A stretch of 64,000 bases of DNA from Mycoplasmopsis pulmonis (GCF_900660575.1 NZ_LR215008.1:620001-684000); one strand, 5' to 3'; positions 28,668 through 43,985 are shown, counted from the first letter of the stretch. Translations and numbers: made by a program. The notes: generated by a model from the sequence alone, not told the origin.

Positions 28668-29471
28668 ATGAAAATGAAAAATCTTAAGTGGAGTTGAATT
28701 TCTTTGGCTTTAGCCTACACTCTTTTGTGTGTTCTTTTAATAATTTCAGCTGCGGTCTTTATTTTTCAAAACAAAAGCAAAGATCCTAATGTAATTCAAA
28801 TAGCCCTAGCTCTTTCTTTAATTGTTTTAATATTATGAATTGCAATGATTGGAATTTTGTTTTGAAAATGAAAAAAAATTCCTTATAGCTTTGTTGAAGA
28901 CTATGTTGAGACAAAAATTTTGCATGAACAGCTTATTTTAGGAAAAAAAGACTACAAAGTTAAACCAATATGAATAAAAATTGGAATTTTCAATTTTTAT
29001 TGATGAACTATTAGTCCAGTATTTTCGCTAATGGCTTTAATTGTGCTATTTTTTACAGCTTCAAAAATTAAAGAACAATATTTTTTTACTATCTATATTT
29101 TTATTGCTTACAACTTATTAAATGCACTAATAGCATTAATTAAATTAATAAATATTAGTCCTTTTAAAATAAAAGTTGAAAAAATGTTTTTGGATAAACT
29201 TCGTCAAAACAAAGAGTTGATTTATGCAACAAATCCTGTAAAAGCAAGCGATTTAAAGCAAGGTAAAAATCCTTATGCTTTGGACAAAATCCAAAAAATG
29301 CACTTTGAAAGTCTTGAATTTAAAGATGGCCATGAACAAAGTCAAAATACAGATCAATTTAAAGAGCTCAAAGATATTGAAGTCAATGACTTGGAAGTTG
29401 ATAATTTAGAAGTTGAAGAAATTGAAGAAAATTTTGAAGATAAAAAAGTTGAGCAAGAAAATCAAGAGTAA
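28668..29471 (+). CDS. Membrane protein with acidic C-terminal tail
   Basis: A 267-residue protein of unknown function. Four hydrophobic segments lie at about 9-33, 43-65, 104-128 and 135-160. A basic stretch follows, and the last 60 residues are Glu/Asp-rich (KDIEVNDLEVDNLEVEEIEE). The start MKMKNLKWSWIS follows directly on a TATAAT box without ribosome site. It ends at a strong terminator. It might be a small transporter or scaffold, but nothing specific can be seen. Confidence 0.7.
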
Positions 29472-29486
29472 TAGCTAAAAAATAAA

Positions 29487-29517
29487 AAATGTATCTAAAA
29501 AGCTAGATACATTTTTG
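29487..29517 (+). terminator. Terminator, probably shared by convergent genes
   Basis: AAATGTATCTA - AAAAGC - TAGATACATTTTT: an 11-bp stem with T-tract and A-tract on either side. It lies between a plus-strand membrane gene and a minus-strand HAD gene. Confidence 0.85.
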
Positions 29518-29543
29518 TTTGTTTTTTTAAAGTAAATAAAGCT

Positions 29544-30401
29544 TTAATTTTTAGATATATCATTTAAAAAATGATAAATCCCCTCTTCATTGTGGCTTTT
29601 TGTTTCAAAAAGAGCATTTTGCTTGACAATGTCTTTGGCATTTTTCATTGCAACTGTGTATTTAACCACTTTAAACATTGAAATATCATTGAGTTCATCA
29701 CCAAAGGCTAAGGTTCTTTGAGTGTTTAAATATTTATTTTTTTCTAGAAACTCCACTCCCTTACCTTTATCTGATCCTTTGGGCATAATATCATTGACTG
29801 AAATTTGAGAATCTAGTGAGTAAATATTATTAAATGTTTTTAAAAATTCTTGAAGTTTTAAAAACACTTTTGGATCAGTTTCTTTTTTTATAACCAAAAA
29901 TTTAAAAATGTCATGATCATCAGTGTTAAAATCTAGGTTTTTTCAATCTAGGTCAATAACTTCAAATCTTTGGCTTTGCTCTCTTGAATTTAATGACTGA
30001 TCAATTCAGTCAAATCAAGGACTTTTTTCAATGGCTTTATATCTTGTCATTTTATCTTCAAGATACATTATGAAAGTTATTTTTTGCTCTGTTAAATAAT
30101 TGAATATTTTTTTAGCCTCTACTTTATCAATTGAGTTTTTAAAAATAACTTTATCGCTTAGTGGATCATAAACCATAGCTCCATTACATGAAATTACAGG
30201 GCTAGTAATATTTAGTTCATTAATTTCTTTTTTAACAAAATATCATGGCCTTCCTGTGGCAATAAAGATTTTTTTTTGCTCATTTTTTAATTTTTCAATA
30301 ATGGCCTTGGTTTTAGGTTGGATGCTTTTGTTTTTGTCTAAAAGAGTTCCATCCATATCAAAAATAAGTGAGTCAATATCATTTATACCAATTTTTTTCA
30401 T
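29544..30401 (-). CDS. HAD-superfamily (Cof-type) phosphatase
   Basis: A 285-residue phosphatase of the Cof/YidA type. Motif I is SLIFDMDGTLLDKNK (nucleophile Asp and acid Asp), motif II FIATGRPWYF, motif III Lys in the KGSDKGKGVEFL region, and motif IV LAFGDELNDISMF. Members act on sugar phosphates, flavin or pyridoxal phosphates; the substrate cannot be told. TGA codons are Trp (for example PWFDWIDQ). A second member lies at 40404. Confidence 0.9.
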
Positions 30402-30504
30402 CTTTTCCTTTTCTTATAAATTAAAAATTTCTTAAATTATAAAATTAAAAGTTGCTTTAGTTAAAAAACTTTAATTAAAAAAGTTGCTTTTTGCTTAGAA
30501 AAAC

Positions 30505-30535
30505 AAAAAAACTAGCTCTAAAGCTAGCTTTTAAA
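30505..30535 (-). terminator. Terminator of rpoB-rpoC
   Basis: Minus-strand AAGCTAGCTTTAGAGCTAGTT followed by TTTTTG, just past the rpoC stop. Confidence 0.85.
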
Positions 30536-30540
30536 TTAAA

Positions 30541-34821
<4,281 letters not shown>

Positions 34822-34823
34822 AA

Positions 34824-37800
34824 TTAAAACTCACTTTCACTAACATTTTCAGAAGCTGTTTTTAGCTCTTGATCAAGATTTGAACTTTCATATTCTTGGC
34901 TTGGTAGTTCTTGTTTTTCTTCTTCTTTTTCATGAATTTGAAGTTTGATTCCTAGCCCTCTTAATTCATAGGCTAAAACACTAAATGACTCAGGAACTCC
35001 CGGTTTAGGAAGTTTTGTTCCACTTGTTAGAGCTGAATAAAGATTATTTCTTCCTTGAATATCATCTGATTTATAAGTTAGTATTTCTTGTAGAATGTTG
35101 GCAGCTCCATAAGACTCAAGAGCTCAAGTTTCCATCTCCCCAAATCTTTGTCCTCCGTTTTGACTTTTTCCTCCAAGAGGTTGTTGAGTAATAAGAGAAT
35201 AAGGTCCAATACTTCTTGAGTGCATCTTGTCATCAACCATGTGAGAAAGTTTGAACATATACATAACACCAACAGAAATTTCATTGTCAATTTTTTCTCC
35301 AGTTGTAGGATCAAAAACTTTCATTTTCCCTGTTCTAGGCAATTTAGCCTCTTCAAGAGCATCCATAATATCAGCTTTTTTAACACCATCAAAAACTGGT
35401 GAGACAAATTTAACACCAAGTTTTTTAGCAGCCATTCCAAGGTGAAGCTCAAGAACTTGTCCAATGTTCATCCTTGAAGGAACCCCTTGAGGATTTAAAA
35501 TAATATCAAGAGGAGTTCCATCTTCTAAATAAGGCATATCTTCAACAGGAAGCACTCTAGAAATAACCCCTTTGTTTCCATGGCGACCAGCCATTTTGTC
35601 TCCAACTTTGATTTTTCTTTTTTGAGCTACATAAACTTTAATCATCATGTCAATTTCTTCTTCAAGAACATTTCCATTTTCTCTACTTAGAATTTCAACA
35701 TCAATAACTGTTCCTTGGTGTCCGTTTTTAACTTTTAATGATGTGTCTTTTTCATTAGAAATTTTTTGGTTAAAAATTCCATTTAGTAATTTTTCAGCAG
35801 GTGAGATGTTTTCATCTCCTTTAGGAGAGACCCTTCCAACTAAAATATCACCTGTAACTACTTCAGAACCTATTCTTACAATACCATTTTCATCAAGGTG
35901 TCTTCTTGATTCTAATGAAGCATTAGGAATATCAGCTGTTAATTTATCATCTCCAGCTTTTGATTTTCTAAATTGAATAGTTTGCTCTTCAATGTGAATT
36001 GAAGTAAAGACATCATCTTTAACTAGTCTTTCACTAACTATAATAGCATCTTCATAGTTATATCCATTTCAAGTTGAAAAACCAACAAGCACATTTTTAC
36101 CAAGAGCCATTTCACCATCTTTAAAGCTTGATGAATCAGAAATTAAATCACCTTTTAAAACTTTATCTCCCATTTTAACAATAGGACTTTGAGAAATAAC
36201 TGTTCCTTGATTTGTTTTTTCAAATGTTTTTAGTTGATAAGTTTTTATACTTCCTTTTTCAGAGGCACTATCTTTAATTTTTATTTGAGATCCATCGACA
36301 AAAACAACTTCTCCATCAACCGTTGATTTTAAATTGTTTGGTGAAAACTTAGCAATGTCAGCTTCAATTCCTGTTGCAACAAGAGGAGCTTCTGCAAAAA
36401 GTAAAGGAACAGCTTGACGTTGCATGTTTGAACCCATAAGTGCACGGTTGGCATCATTGTTTTCTAGAAAAGGAATTGAAGAAGCAGCTAGTGAGGTCAT
36501 TTGTTTTGATGAAACGTCAATGTAGTCAACTTCTTTTGGTGAAACAACGTTATAGTCAAAATTAGACTTAACAATAACTTGTTCATCAGTAATTTTTCCA
36601 TTTTCATCAATTGAAATTGAAGATTGAGCAAAAGTTCTATTGATTTCTTCATGAGCTGTTAAATAAACAGGTTGAGAAAAATCAACTATTCCATTAGTTA
36701 CTTTGAAATATGGAGTTTGTAAAAATCCATATTCATCAACTTTTGCATAAGTTGCTAAGTTAAGAATTAGCCCGATGTTTGGTCCTTCAGGGGTTTCAAT
36801 TGGGCAAATTCTTCCATAGTGAGTTGCATGAACGTCACGAACTTCAAATTGAGCTGTATCTCTATTAAGACCACCAGGCCCTAGAGAAGTAATTTTTCTC
36901 TTTGTAGAAATTTCTGAAAGAGGATTTGTTTGATCCATAAACTGAGAAAGCTTTGATGAGTTAAAGAAGGTTTTAATTTGGTTTTGAATCATTTTGTTAT
37001 TGGTAATGTTTTTTGGAGTGATTCTAGAGATTTCTTTAGAAGACATTTTTTCTCTAGTATTTTTTTCCATTTTTAAAAGACCAATATTTAATTGGTTTAA
37101 TAACAATTCTCCAACACTAACTATTCTTTTATTAATAAGTGAATCAGGATCATCATCTCTACCAATGTTTTCATTTAAATTAAAGTAATAGTTAATAATT
37201 GCAACAATATCTGAAATTAATAAATGGTTTTCAACACTAGTAGGATCATTACCAATTACAAAGTGTTTTTCTCCATCTTTTTCCATAGCTTTTTTAGATT
37301 TAAAAATATAAATACCAATGATGTTCATTCTGTTTTTTAACTTAGGATTTGTATCAAGTAATTTTCCATAAACATCGCTAGTAATGCCATAGTCTTTTAG
37401 ATCAATATTTTTAATTAGACCTTCTTTAAAAGCATTTTGAATATCATTTGCAATATCATTTGTAATATAGATGCCTTTTGGATATAAAATTTTTGGCTCC
37501 ATAGTTGGATCAACATTTTTTAGCACTATATCTTGGGCTAGATAAGTGGTAATGATTCTATCAAATAAGCTTAGCTTACGATTAAGCATATATCTACCAG
37601 TTTTTGATAGGTTATATCTTTTTTCGTTAAAAAGTAAATTTGAAATTAAATTTTGTGAAGCTTCTTTAGTTATACGATCACCTCTTCTAACTATTCTAAA
37701 AATATTTTCTTGAGCTTCTTTTCTAATTTCAACAATGTCTTTGTTTTTACCTAAAATTTTGTCTTTTGAAAGAGTGTTTTTTAGAGTTTCTGAATCTCCA

Positions 37801-38474
37801 AAAAGTTTATAAATATTCTCTTCAGTAAAACCAAAAGAAGATAAAAAGGTTGTTAATAAAAATGATTTGTGTTTATCAATTTTAATTTTTACACTATCTG
37901 AATTTGATGTAACTTTGTGTTTAATTTCAATTCATGAACCAATTCTTGGCAGAACTTCAACTTTATTGAACAAATCATCTGATTGTTTATCACGAGTTTT
38001 TTGAGCAAAATATGCTCCAGGTGATCTAATAAGTTGTGAAACAATAACTTTTTCAAAACCATTAATGATAAAAGATCCACTACTTGTCATTAGCGGAATA
38101 TCACAAAGAATTACCTCATCAAAAGAAATCTCCCCAGTTTCTGTTATGTGTTTTTGCAATTTTACATAAAGCCTTGCTGAATAAGAAATACCTTTTTGTT
38201 TAGCTTCTTTAACTGCTTTTTGCTCAGTTACAAGTGGTTTTTCAATTCTTTTTGAACCTAAAACATACTTGATCTCAACTTTGTTATTTGAAGATTTAAT
38301 TGGATAATATTTTCTTAGAGTAGCTTCAATTGCTTTGTTCAAGAATCAATCAAAAGATTCTTTTTGGATAGCCAAAACATCAGTTAATGGAAGAGAAAAT
38401 CTAGTTTTTGAATAGTCTCTTCTTTTTGTGTACTGACCAAAATTTTTTAGCTCATAATTAATTTTTTGCGGCAT
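34824..38474 (-). CDS. rpoB: RNA polymerase beta subunit
   Basis: A 1216-residue subunit. Rifampicin-region motifs [20 protein letters not shown] and [20 protein letters not shown] are clear, as are [45 protein letters not shown] and [19 protein letters not shown]. The last 40 residues are acidic and variable. In the rifampicin region Asn occupies the position usually filled by Ser or His after [10 protein letters not shown]; resistance cannot be decided from this alone. A separate promoter and hairpin precede the gene. Confidence 0.97.
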
Positions 38475-38537
38475 AAACTTAGCTCCTTAAAAGTAATTTT
38501 TAAGTTTTTTGATATTATTTTAAATCCTTAAAATAAA

Positions 38538-38651
38538 CAAAAAAACTAATCTAAAACATTAAATTAGTCATTTCATTTGTTAATAAATGTAAAATGTTAA
38601 ATGTCATAATTAGTTTTTTAATTGTATAACAAAAAAATAAAAATTACGTAA
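38538..38651 (-). promoter_or_regulatory. rpoB promoter and attenuator-like hairpin
   Basis: On the minus strand TTACGT (38646-38651) is separated by 17 bp from TATACA (38623-38628). About 60 bp downstream, and still before rpoB, ACTAAT ... ATTAGT is followed by seven T residues (38538-38568). That hairpin would stop some transcripts inside the leader. It may instead terminate dprA read-through if the promoter call is wrong. AAGGAGC precedes the rpoB ATG. Confidence 0.5.
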
Positions 38652-38670
38652 TTTTTTTAAAGAATTTTTT

Positions 38671-39405
38671 TTATGCTAAATCGCTATAGTGTGTAATCAA
38701 TTTTGCCCCTTCTTTAATTAGATCATTATTGCCAAATTCATTAAAATTATCTGTTGGATAACAATAGATCATTTTGCCCATTTCTAAAAAGAAATTTACT
38801 AAGTGAAGGCTTTTAGAATTTTTCTTAAATTCGAAAAATACTAAGTATTTAGCAAGAGAAGCTAAAATTTCACTTCTTGATTGAAGCCTTTCTTTTTTAA
38901 CTCCTACCTCAGGAGGGTAGATGCTAATAAGAAGATTTTTTTCAAAGTCAAATTCTTTTTGAGAAAAATAGGGATTATCTAGTCCGTTAGCTGCTAAAAA
39001 AATTACTTTTAGATCTTTTTGAATAAATTTTTTGACAACTTCATCATCAAAGCCTGGAAAATTTAGAGTTACTAAAGTTTCATTTTTCATATTCTCAACA
39101 AAATCATCTAAAAGATCTAAGTTTTTTTGACTTACAACATCTCCACTTAGAGCTATTTTTGTGTTTTTCAAAAGATCTAAATTCCCTTTATAAAACAAAA
39201 TAAATGGTGGGTTATTTAAATATTTAAACTCTTCTGGGTATTTTGAACTCAAAATTGTAATGTATTTAATTGAATTTTCTTCAAGCATTGATTTATATTT
39301 TTTTAGCTCTACAGGGTCTATTTGTTCATGTTTTTTTAAAGATTCAAAAATCTTTTTTGTATTTCCTTTGTTTATAAAAGAAAAATACAGTAATACTTCA
39401 TTCAT
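38671..39405 (-). CDS. dprA: DprA/Smf-like DNA-processing protein
   Basis: A 244-residue, shortened DprA-family protein. The family segments NNPPFILFYKGNLDLLKNTK, IALSGDVVSQKNL (nucleotide-fold start), IYPPEVGVKKERLQSRSEIL and VNFFLEMGKMIYCYPTDN are present. The usual GSR and PQRNRIIAGL signatures are eroded. DprA loads RecA on single-stranded DNA in transformation. No other competence gene is seen here, so a recombination role is only inferred. AATGAGGTGAT precedes the ATG. Confidence 0.8.
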   Translation of the reverse strand: MNEVLLYFSFINKGNTKKIFESLKKHEQIDPVELKKYKSMLEENSIKYITILSSKYPEEFKYLNNPPFILFYKGNLDLLKNTKIALSGDVVSQKNLDLLDDFVENMKNETLVTLNFPGFDDEVVKKFIQKDLKVIFLAANGLDNPYFSQKEFDFEKNLLISIYPPEVGVKKERLQSRSEILASLAKYLVFFEFKKNSKSLHLVNFFLEMGKMIYCYPTDNFNEFGNNDLIKEGAKLITHYSDLA

Positions 39406-39480
39406 TTTATCACCTCATTAAGTAATAGTCAAAAAAGGCTATTTTTATGAGAAAAAAATAAATTTAGGATTTTTAGCTAG

Positions 39481-40320
39481 TTATTTTTTTCTAAAGCGAT
39501 AAAACTCTTTTATTTTTTCAAGGTCTTCTTGGTCAAAATTGTCTTTTGGAGAGCTTGTAATGATTCTTATTTTCTTGACAATTTCAAGAACTACAGCTTT
39601 GTTTTTTAAATTTTCAATTTCTTCATAGATAAGAGATTTAACTTCATTTTCTAAAAAGCCAATTCTAATTGCACAAGGAATTGCTTTTTGATCAATTACT
39701 ATAAAACCAAAATAAATTCCTTTATGAATTTTTTGGATTGTTTGAGGATAGTCAAAAAGCATTTTTTCATTAATAGTTATTTCGATTTCATAATTTTTAA
39801 TTAAAAGTAAATTAACAAAATCAATTTCTCCAAATTCAAGTTGCTCTTTTAAAAGTGAAGTTGCAATTTTTCTAGAATTAATTGTTTCAATTTCAACAAT
39901 TTCAACTTTTTGAAAGTGTTTTTTTAAATCACTTGCATTTACACTAGCTCTTTTTCCTAGTTTAAAATCCTCTCCAACAATAATAGAAAAATCACTAGTT
40001 TTTTCAACTAGTTTTTTTATAAAATCAAAGCCATCTAGACTTGAAACTTCATTAAAGTCTCAAACAACAAGTTTTTTTAAATTAAAATCAACTAAAGATT
40101 GAATCCTTGAGTTAAAAGAAAGGAAATTCTTTGCTTTATTTTTTGGAAGATCAGCTGGGTTTTTAACAATTACAAAAACAAGCTCAAAGTCTTTTTCTGA
40201 ATATTCAAGAGCTTTTTCAAAAAGCTTTTTATGACCAATATGAAAGGATTCAAAAGCTCCTATAATAAAGCAAATTTTTTCATTTTCAAAGACTTTAGGA
40301 AATTTATAAATTTCTAACAT
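39481..40320 (-). CDS. ribF: FAD synthetase (RibF), with a degenerate riboflavin-kinase half
   Basis: A 279-residue protein. The N-terminal nucleotidyl-transferase domain is well kept: FIIGAFESFHIGHKKLFEKA (HxGH motif) and IIVGEDFKLGKRASVNASDL. The C-terminal half occupies the riboflavin-kinase position and retains the strand KGIYFGFI. The characteristic G-(Y/F)-P-T-A-N signature is replaced by FDYPQTIQ, so kinase activity is uncertain. It lies between a HAD phosphatase and dprA on the same strand. Confidence 0.82.
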
Positions 40321-40403
40321 TTAAAAAGCTCTTTTACTTTAAAAACTAAATTAAAATCTTTTGGCATAATCTTTAATTTAAAACTACTAATTAGCAAAAG
40401 TTC

Positions 40404-41222
40404 TTAGATGAATTTTTGCTCTTTTAAATAATGAAAAACTCCATCTTTGTTGGCTGGGCCTACAACTAATTTAGCAACTTTTTTAACAGAGTCCAAAGCA
40501 TTGGCTACAGCAATGCCGTGTCCCACTCCTTTAATCATTTCAATGTCATTTTCACTATCTCCAAAAGCCATTACTTGATCAATTGAAGAGTTTAAATGAG
40601 TTGATAAAGCTTTGGCAGCGCTAAGTTTGTTTGTTCCTTTTGAAGAGACAAAAAAGCCACTACTTCATTTTGTATTAATTTCAATTTCAGGGCAGTTTTT
40701 TTCAATAAATCCTTTACATTCATTGTAAACATTTTCGTCTTTGCTAACAATTGTTAAAATGGAAATTTTTTCTTTATTAATAGATTTATCAGCTATATCT
40801 TTAAATTTGTCTTTGTGGTTGGCTAAAAATCAAGATTGATCAAGGTGTGAGTGGTTTATATCTGAAAGGTGAATTCACTTATCATCGGTAACAAACATTA
40901 AATCATTATTAAAGTTTGCTTTAAAAAATTTAGAAAATTTTTTGACATTGTCAAAGTTTAAATAATTAGAATAAATTTCTTTTTTGTTTTTAATGTCATA
41001 GATAAAACTTCCATTTGCTCCAATAAAAAAATCTGAATGTCCAACTTGGTCTAAGACATCACCAATTGTTACATATTCTCTACCGGTAGCAAGGGCTGTG
41101 TAGTAATTATTTTCTTTTAGCTTTTGAAATGACTCAACAGTTTTATCACTTACTCTTTTTCAACCATAGGGCAAGATAGTTCCATCAATATCTGAGATAA
41201 TTAATTTTATTTTTTTATTCAT
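40404..41222 (-). CDS. HAD-superfamily (Cof-type) phosphatase, second copy
   Basis: A 272-residue paralogue of the 29544 gene. Motif I LIISDIDGTILPYG, motif II ALATGREYVT, motif III Lys in SSKGTNKLSAAKALS, motif IV VMAFGDSENDIEMIKGVGHG. Its ATG overlaps the end of truB by 8 bp, so it is translated from the truB message. It precedes ribF, so a flavin-nucleotide or sugar-phosphate substrate is conceivable but unproven. Confidence 0.88.
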
Positions 41223-42063
41223 TTTTTTCATCCTTTTTTAAAGATTTTTCTATTTTGTTATTAAAAATTTTAATAGGTGCAATAATTTTACTTTCAATTT
41301 TGCAAATACCTAAAATTTTTTTAGTATTTTTGTAAATAAAGGCATATTTTCCATCAGCTAAGTCCTTGGAAAATTTTTGTCCTTTAGCTAAAGTCAAAAT
41401 TTCGTGTTTTTCAAGGCTAAGTACTTCAAGGTCGATAATATCTAAATCACTAACAACTCCTAGATCATTTTTGCTTAGCCCTGAAAGTTCTATTCTTTCA
41501 AGATCATCCATCAAAGCATAAGTTTTAAGCTCGAGTCCAATTTGGTTAATTAAAGAGCGAATGTAAGTTCCTCTTGATACTTTGGCTTTAAAAATAACTT
41601 TGGGAAAGTCAATTTTTTCAATTTCAATGCTTTTGACAAAAACTTCTTGAGCTTTCATTGAAATTTCGCTTCCTTGACGGGCATATTCATAAGCTCTTTT
41701 TCCATTGATTTTTTTAGCTGAAAAAATTGGGGGAATTTGAACAAATGGACCAACAAAGTTTTTAATAGTTTTTTCAATTGTTAGATTATCAACTTTTAAA
41801 TTAGAAGAGTTAATAATTTTGCCTTGGCTATCAAAGCTTTGACTTTGAAGGCCTAAAATCATTGTAGCTCTGTAGGATTTAAACTTTTTATCAACATAGT
41901 CTAGTAATTTTGTATCTTCATCACTGGCTAAAAGTAAAAGTCCAGTGGCCTCAGGGTCTAAAGTTCCTGAATGGCCAATTTTTTTAATATTATTTTGCCA
42001 AGCAAAATCTTTGATGGCTTTAAATGAAGAGATGCCTTTTTCTTTATAAATTAGATAAAACAT
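41215..42063 (-). CDS. truB: tRNA pseudouridine-55 synthase TruB
   Basis: A 282-residue enzyme that isomerises U55 in the tRNA T-loop. Catalytic Asp lies in GHSGTLDPEATGLLLLA. Other motifs: IPPIFSAKKINGKRAYEYAR, VSRGTYIRSLINQIG. It follows the tRNA cluster and its terminator. AAGGTTATTT precedes the ATG. Confidence 0.95.
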   Translation of the reverse strand: MFYLIYKEKGISSFKAIKDFAWQNNIKKIGHSGTLDPEATGLLLLASDEDTKLLDYVDKKFKSYRATMILGLQSQSFDSQGKIINSSNLKVDNLTIEKTIKNFVGPFVQIPPIFSAKKINGKRAYEYARQGSEISMKAQEVFVKSIEIEKIDFPKVIFKAKVSRGTYIRSLINQIGLELKTYALMDDLERIELSGLSKNDLGVVSDLDIIDLEVLSLEKHEILTLAKGQKFSKDLADGKYAFIYKNTKKILGICKIESKIIAPIKIFNNKIEKSLKKDEKNE

Positions 42064-42095
42064 AAATAACCTTAAGTATTTTTAAAGGGGATAAA

Positions 42096-42120
42096 AAATA
42101 CCGTTGTTAGACGGTATTTT
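42096..42120 (-). terminator. Terminator of the tRNA cluster
   Basis: Minus-strand AAATACCGTCTAACAACGGTA followed by TTTTTT, 20 bp after the last tRNA. Confidence 0.85.
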
Positions 42121-42139
42121 GGTCAAAAAAACTTTGATA

Positions 42140-42224
42140 TGGTGCACGAGGAGGGACTTGAACCCTCACACTGTAAAGCACTAGAGCCTAAATCTAGCGT
42201 GTCTGCCAATTTCACCACTCGCGC
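42140..42224 (-). tRNA. tRNA-Leu (UAG)
   Basis: 85 nt including an encoded CCA, with the long variable arm of class II tRNAs. The acceptor GCGCGAG pairs with CTCGTGC with one G-U pair. The anticodon loop holds TAG, and the T-loop is GGTTCAAGTCC. Last of five tandem tRNAs. Confidence 0.93.
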
Positions 42225-42249
42225 AAAAACAAGGTAGTTTTAAACTATA

Positions 42250-42325
42250 TGGTGCCGACTATAGGAATCGAACCTACGACCTACTGATTACAAGTCAGTT
42301 GCTCTGCCTGCTGAGCTAAGTCGGC
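42250..42325 (-). tRNA. tRNA-Thr (UGU)
   Basis: 76 nt with an encoded CCA. Acceptor GCCGACT pairs with AGTCGGC; D-arm AGCTCAGCAGGCAGAGC; anticodon loop CTTGTAA (TGT); T-loop GTTCGATTC. Confidence 0.93.
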
Positions 42326-42326
42326 A

Positions 42327-42402
42327 TGGTGGAAGATGAGGGGCTCGAACCCACGACCCTCGCCTTGTAAGGGCGATGCTCTCCCAACTGAGCTAATCTT
42401 CC
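42327..42402 (-). tRNA. tRNA-Val (UAC)
   Basis: 76 nt with an encoded CCA. Acceptor GGAAGAT pairs with ATCTTCC. Anticodon stem TCGCC/GGCGA closes loop CTTACAA (TAC). It is separated by 1 nt from tRNA-Thr, so processing is tight. Confidence 0.93.
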
Positions 42403-42406
42403 AAAA

Positions 42407-42482
42407 TGGTGACCTATGCGGGATTCGAACCCGCGCATGCATGGATGAAAACCATGTGTGTTAACCTCTTCACCAATAGGCC
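42407..42482 (-). tRNA. tRNA-Glu (UUC)
   Basis: 76 nt with an encoded CCA. Acceptor GGCCTAT pairs with ATAGGTC with one G-U. Anticodon stem CATGG/CCATG closes loop TTTTCAT (TTC). Confidence 0.93.
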
Positions 42483-42486
42483 TTAA

Positions 42487-42561
42487 TGGCGCCGATTACA
42501 AGATTTGAACTTGTGACCAACTGGTTAACAGCCAGCTGCTCTACCACTGAGCTAAATCGGC
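42487..42561 (-). tRNA. tRNA-Asn (GUU)
   Basis: 75 nt with CCA encoded (GCGCCA end). Acceptor GCCGATT pairs with AATCGGC; anticodon loop TGTTAAC (GTT). First of the cluster. A possible promoter (TTGCTA, 17 bp, TAAAGA) lies about 50 bp upstream. Confidence 0.93.
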
Positions 42562-42673
42562 AAAAGCATTAATAAATAGACTTTAAATTCTTTTTCGTCT
42601 TTATCTTTGCTAACTTATTTTAGCAACTTTTTTTAAAAAATTTAAATTTTTTTTAAATTTTTTTTGAGCTTAT

Positions 42674-43255
42674 TTATTTGTCATTTATGTACTTTTTATT
42701 CATAGTTCCTATATAAGGAAGGTTTCTAAGTTTTTCTTGGTAATCTAGTCCAAAACCAATTAAAAATAAATTTTCTTTAACTTTAAAACCAACTTGGTCT
42801 ATTTTAATATTGGCATTGGCAACAGCGGTTTTATCAAGAAGAGAAACTACTCTTAAAGATTTAGGATTTCTAGCTCCTAGAATATCTAAAGTTTTTTGAA
42901 TGGTAATTCCACTTTCAATGACATCTTCAACAACTAGAATATCTTTTCCAGCAATATCAAGAGAAAGGTCCATAACGATTTTGACATTTCCTGAGCTAAA
43001 TGATTTGCCATGATATGAAGAGGCAATCATAAAATCAATTTGACAATCAACATTAATGTATTTTATTAGTTGAGCTAAAAAAGGCACACAACCTTTAAGA
43101 AGACCTACTATTACAAGGTCATTGCTATCTTTATAAGTTTGATCTATTCAAAGGGCAATTTTTTTAATAGCTTCATTAATTTGCTCTTCGTTGTAAATAA
43201 TCTTGTCGATATACTTACTAATTTTTGGTTTGTCAGTTTTGGTTTTTTGGCTCAT
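42674..43255 (-). CDS. hpt: Hypoxanthine phosphoribosyltransferase
   Basis: A 193-residue purine-salvage enzyme that makes IMP or GMP from bases and PRPP, essential in organisms lacking purine synthesis. The PRPP loop is ILVVEDVIESGITIQKTLDI. Other motifs: VGLLKGCVPFLAQLIKYI, FMIASSYHGKSFSSGNVKIV, and the C-terminal GFGLDYQEKLRNLPYIG. One TGA Trp lies in ALWIDQ. Confidence 0.94.
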
Positions 43256-43323
43256 TTTTACCTCTAAAATATATAAAAAAATAATAGTTACAAAATAGTA
43301 AATGTAACTAATTATAAATTTTT

Positions 43324-43974
43324 TTAGCTTCTTTTAAGATTTTCTAAAATTTCTTTAGCTTTTGCTAAAGTTTGATCAGCACTTAGCTTATCAGTTTCAA
43401 TAATTGTATAAGGGATGTTATATTTTGTGCAAAGCTTTATAAAAAGTGGTTTATAAACTGCATGTAATATTTCAAAGTAGTTTTTATTTTTTTCTCAATT
43501 GTTAATTTCAACGTCTCTTCCACGACTAAAAAGTCTTTGTTTAAAAACTTCAAAAGAGCAATCTAAAAAAATTGCATGATCAGGAATTTCATTTCCTCTA
43601 ATAATTACATCAAACATTGCATCATAGGCCTCAAGATAATAAGGGGCTTTTGATTGTAAATTTACATGTGCAAAAATGTAGTGTTCAACTGAAAAACGAT
43701 CAAGAAAAATAAAGTCCTTTTTAGGATCTAAATGCTCGTTTTCAAAAATTGATAGAATTTTTTCAAATTTGCTTGAATGATTTTCAACAATATAGGATTG
43801 AAATCCTATTGTTAGATTTTCTTTTTTTTCATAAAATCATCTTAAAAAAGTATTAAAAACTTCATCATCTTCTTCAAATTCAACTAAATGAAGTGAAGTT
43901 GGATAGGTATTTTTTAAAGACTCAACTAGTGTACTTTTACCAGTGGAGATCATTCCACTTATTCCAATAACCAT
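43324..43974 (-). CDS. Deoxynucleoside kinase
   Basis: A 216-residue kinase of the deoxyadenosine/deoxyguanosine kinase family. P-loop GISGMISTGKSTLVESL; FIFLDRFSVEHYIFAHVNLQ (DRS-type catalytic/base-binding motif); lid FKQRLFSRGRDVEINNW. It phosphorylates deoxynucleosides for dNTP salvage; purine or pyrimidine preference cannot be read. It ends close to hpt upstream on the same strand. Confidence 0.87.
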
Positions 43975-43985
43975 AAAAAAGCCTT

